Assembly (NCBI GenBank): GCA_001421095.1
Contig: LIIK01000021.1
Location: 14,332 to 42,262, forward strand
DNA length: 27,931 nt
Source of the DNA: Candidatus [Bacteroides] periocalifornicus
GTDB taxonomy: Bacteria > Bacteroidota > Bacteroidia > Bacteroidales > CAJPTX01
Direction: 5' to 3'
This document shows, one piece after another, positions 25,879-27,931 of the stretch. The translations under genes were made by a program, and so were the position numbers. A model generated the notes under the pieces. That model ran no database searches and had not been told where the DNA came from. It saw nothing but the letters and a program-made list of their open reading frames with translations. Each line of letters begins with the position of its first letter. Position 1 is the first letter of the stretch.

Positions 25879-27768
25879 TCAGTAGGCTCTCTCCTTTCGC
25901 CCCTCCATGTAGTTGATGAACGCGCGGTTGGCCACTACGTTTCCGCCTGGGGTGGGGTAGTTCCCGGTGAAGTACCAGTCGCCCAGGTCATTTGGGCAAG
26001 CCCGGTGGAGATTCTCTACCGTTTGGAACACTATGGTCACCTCGGCGTGCATCTCGGGGTGGCGGAGCAGCTTGCCCATGTGGGCAGAGAGGTCCTGGTG
26101 GGTAAAGGGGGCGTAAATGGCTTTCACGCAGTTCTCGGCCTGCCCGATCCCCTTGGCGTTCTCCTGTAGGCAACGGTGGTAGACCTCTTGCAGCAGATCA
26201 TCTTGCCCCTGCAGGTGTAGCAGGTCCACCGCGGTGCGGAAGGCGATGAAGTCGCCCAGCCGGGCCATGTCTATCCCGTAGCAATCGGGGTAGCGCACCT
26301 GTGGCGAGCTGCTCACCACCACGATGCGCTTGGGCTGCAGACGGTCGAGAATCCGGAGGATGCTCTCGCGTAGCGTGGTGCCCCGCACTATCGAGTCGTC
26401 TATCACCACCAGCGTGTCTTCGCCGGGGCGCAGGGTGCCGTAGGTTACGTCGTACACGTGCTGCACCATATCGGTCCGGGCCGCGTCTTGGGTGATGAAG
26501 GTGCGGAGCTTTATGTCTTTCACCGCCACTTTTTCTACCCGTAGCCGGTGGTGTAGTATTTCGCCCACGGCCTCTGGGGTTTGGGGGTGCTCCTGGAGTA
26601 TCCTGCGGATTTTATCCTCCATCTGGTAGCTCTCTAGCCCTTTCACCATTCCGTAGAAGGCCGATTCTGCGGTGTTTGGGATGAAGGAGAATACCGAGTG
26701 GTCGAGGTCGTAGTCGACGGCCTGTAGGATCTGGGGCGCGAGCAGTTCGCCGAGCTTCACCCGTTCGCGGTAGATGTCCTGGTCGGTCCCCCGGCTGAAG
26801 TAGATGCGCTCGAAGCTGCAGGAGCGCCGGGGCTGCGGTTCGCGCACTTGGGTGTGCAGCACCTCGCCGTTTCGCCGTACTATGAGCGCGTAGCCCGGCA
26901 TGACCTCGTGCACCTGGCTGGCCGGGACGTTCATCACGGTCTGGATTACAGGGCGTTCTGAGGCCACCACGGTGAACTCGTCGCTGTCCATGTAGAAGGC
27001 CGGGCGGATGCCCCAGGGGTCGCGGCACACGAAGGCATCGCCATGCCCGAGCAGCCCGGCCATCGTGTAGCCCCCGTCGAAGTCCTTGGTGGCCTCGGCT
27101 ATCAGCAGCGGAACGTTGAGGTTCTTCGCGATGAGCTGGCTAATCTCGATGTTGGGTATGCCGGCATCCTTGTACTGGCGGAAGAGGGTTTGGTTCTGGC
27201 CGTCGAGGAAGTGCCCGAATTTCTCTAGCACCGTCACGGTGTCGCTCAGGTCTTTGGGGTGCTGCCCGAGGTTCACCAGGAGCTGGAAGAGCTCTGGGGT
27301 GTTGGTGAGGTTGAAGTTGCCCGCCATCACCAGCGTGCGGGCTTTCCAGTTGTTGGCCCTTATCTGGGGGTGGACGTAGTCTATCGACCCGTCTCCGTAG
27401 GTGCCGTAGCGCAGATGCCCTAGGAACAGCTCGCCGGCAAAGGGCAGGTTGGCCTTGCACCATTCCACGTCGGCCAGCTGCTGGGGCGCTAGCCCTTTCA
27501 TGTGCCCGTAGACCTCGGCAAACACGTCTTTGATGGGCGTAGAGGAGTTGCTCCGGGCCCGGTCCACATAGCGATACCCCGGGGGGAGGTCGAATTTCAC
27601 CGATGCGATACCCGCGCCGTCTTGCCCGCGGTTATGCTGTTTCTCCATGAGGAGGTACATCCGCTCTAGCCCGCAGCGCCAGCTACCGTAGCGGGTTTGG
27701 TAGTACTCTAGCGGTCGTTTCAGCCGCAGTAGGGCTATTCCACATTCATGCTGTATGGCATCGCTCAT
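25879..27768 (-). CDS. Long amidophosphoribosyltransferase-like protein (PurF family)
   Basis: 629 residues, against about 460-510 for standard PurF. Class II glutaminase half: an 8-residue leader precedes the nucleophile C9 (ECGIALL); then QHNRGQDGAGI, GHLRYGTYG, DPWGIRPAFY and ASERPV. Phosphoribosyltransferase half: CSFERIYFSRGTDQDIY, and the PRPP loop VVIDDSIVRGTT (D457-T465). PurF makes 5-phosphoribosylamine from PRPP and glutamine, the first step of purine synthesis. Two differences: the usual HNGNL reads AGNFNLTN (149-156), so Phe replaces the expected Gly; and where PurF has a VPDSG block this protein has FIPNTAESAFYG. I recall Bacteroidetes often carrying this long form besides a standard PurF, so it may be a specialised paralogue. 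Upstream of glyA; own promoter. Stop TGA. Confidence 0.85.
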   Translation of the reverse strand: MSDAIQHECGIALLRLKRPLEYYQTRYGSWRCGLERMYLLMEKQHNRGQDGAGIASVKFDLPPGYRYVDRARSNSSTPIKDVFAEVYGHMKGLAPQQLADVEWCKANLPFAGELFLGHLRYGTYGDGSIDYVHPQIRANNWKARTLVMAGNFNLTNTPELFQLLVNLGQHPKDLSDTVTVLEKFGHFLDGQNQTLFRQYKDAGIPNIEISQLIAKNLNVPLLIAEATKDFDGGYTMAGLLGHGDAFVCRDPWGIRPAFYMDSDEFTVVASERPVIQTVMNVPASQVHEVMPGYALIVRRNGEVLHTQVREPQPRRSCSFERIYFSRGTDQDIYRERVKLGELLAPQILQAVDYDLDHSVFSFIPNTAESAFYGMVKGLESYQMEDKIRRILQEHPQTPEAVGEILHHRLRVEKVAVKDIKLRTFITQDAARTDMVQHVYDVTYGTLRPGEDTLVVIDDSIVRGTTLRESILRILDRLQPKRIVVVSSSPQVRYPDCYGIDMARLGDFIAFRTAVDLLHLQGQDDLLQEVYHRCLQENAKGIGQAENCVKAIYAPFTHQDLSAHMGKLLRHPEMHAEVTIVFQTVENLHRACPNDLGDWYFTGNYPTPGGNVVANRAFINYMEGRKERAY

Positions 27769-27794
27769 CGTGAGGTACCTGCTATTTGGCCGGG

Positions 27795-27825
27795 CAAAGG
27801 TAGTAATAATTCAGAGAACGGAAAA
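27795..27825 (-). promoter_or_regulatory. Bacteroidetes-type promoter of the purF-like gene
   Basis: Read on the minus strand: TTTTC (27825-27821), an 18-base spacer, then TACCTTTG (27802-27795), an exact TAnnTTTG match. The leader to ATG 27768 is about 20 bases. The -33 element is imperfect. Confidence 0.55.
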
Positions 27826-27869
27826 TGCGAATTGCAGCCTTGAGATGGCAATGCCCCGGGGCTTCTTCG

Positions 27870-27931
27870 CGCCCCAATGCCGCCCTACCATCGCCGTACC
27901 AACTTAACACCAACCTTACACCAACCTTACA
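27870..27931. repeat. Degenerate 11-bp tandem repeat, right edge
   Basis: The sequence divides into 11-base units ending ACCAA or ACCAT: CGCCCTACCAT (27881), CGCCGTACCAA (27892), CTTAACACCAA (27903), CCTTACACCAA (27914), then CCTTACA at the edge. A weak earlier unit is at 27870. ACCAA cores fall at 27898, 27909 and 27920. The last complete unit starts to repeat exactly (CCTTACA), so the array probably continues outside the window. The reverse complement of the 27892 unit, TTGGTACGGCG, is identical to the first unit of the left-edge array. It lies upstream of the purF-like promoter; a 10-bp palindrome GCCCCGGGGC (27853-27862) separates them. Function unknown. Confidence 0.6.

Noticed and set aside
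27853..27862. Ten-base palindrome GCCCCGGGGC near the right edge.
   Set aside because: It is too short and GC-simple to assign as an operator. It is kept only as context for the adjacent repeat.
1..27931. Possible CRISPR array, insertion sequence, prophage or tRNA-linked attachment site.
   Set aside because: I saw no regularly spaced identical repeats with unique spacers, no transposase or integrase domain, and no tRNA gene on either strand.

Overview
The window looks like a chromosomal segment of a Bacteroidales bacterium, probably Porphyromonas-like. Four things point there: a giant secreted protein ending in a type IX secretion (T9SS) C-terminal sorting domain; a long purF-like gene of about 629 codons and a PIN-PhoH protein of the type common in Bacteroidetes; TAnnTTTG promoter -7 boxes with an upstream TTTG; and little Shine-Dalgarno signal. 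G+C is visibly above 50%. The species call is inference. No rRNA, tRNA, transposase, phage gene or CRISPR array was seen.

Layout. (1) Bases 1-418 are non-coding, with a degenerate 11-bp tandem repeat at 37-91 and a possible promoter at 294-301. (2) 419-9460 encodes a modular T9SS cargo of about 3000 residues: three jelly-roll (MAM-like) modules, then alternating Ig-like and CARDB-like modules, then the sorting domain. It ends at a strong terminator. (3) A good promoter then leads to a periplasmic TPR-repeat protein and an outer-membrane beta-barrel protein, followed by a Wzy/WaaL-like O-antigen ligase family protein. (4) A second promoter of the same type precedes a PIN-PhoH ATPase/nuclease. 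Downstream lie a secreted coiled-coil protein, cysQ, an Ldh_2-family dehydrogenase, a secreted SPOR-domain protein and a split transketolase (two genes), all on the plus strand, ending at a 15-bp-stem terminator. (5) The rest is minus strand: a TauE/SafE permease, a small two-helix membrane protein with a PH-like tail, glyA, and a long, divergent amidophosphoribosyltransferase-like gene with its own TACCTTTG promoter. (6) The right edge carries another 11-bp-period repeat that shares one identical unit with the left-edge repeat, in opposite orientation.

How the genes fit together. Much of the left half serves the cell envelope: a surface giant, a TPR/beta-barrel pair, a polysaccharide ligase/polymerase and a SPOR protein. 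The right half is mostly housekeeping one-carbon, purine, sulfur and pentose metabolism. The least explained items are the giant protein with its regular inter-module cysteine pairs, the TPR/beta-barrel pair, and the 11-bp repeats at both ends.
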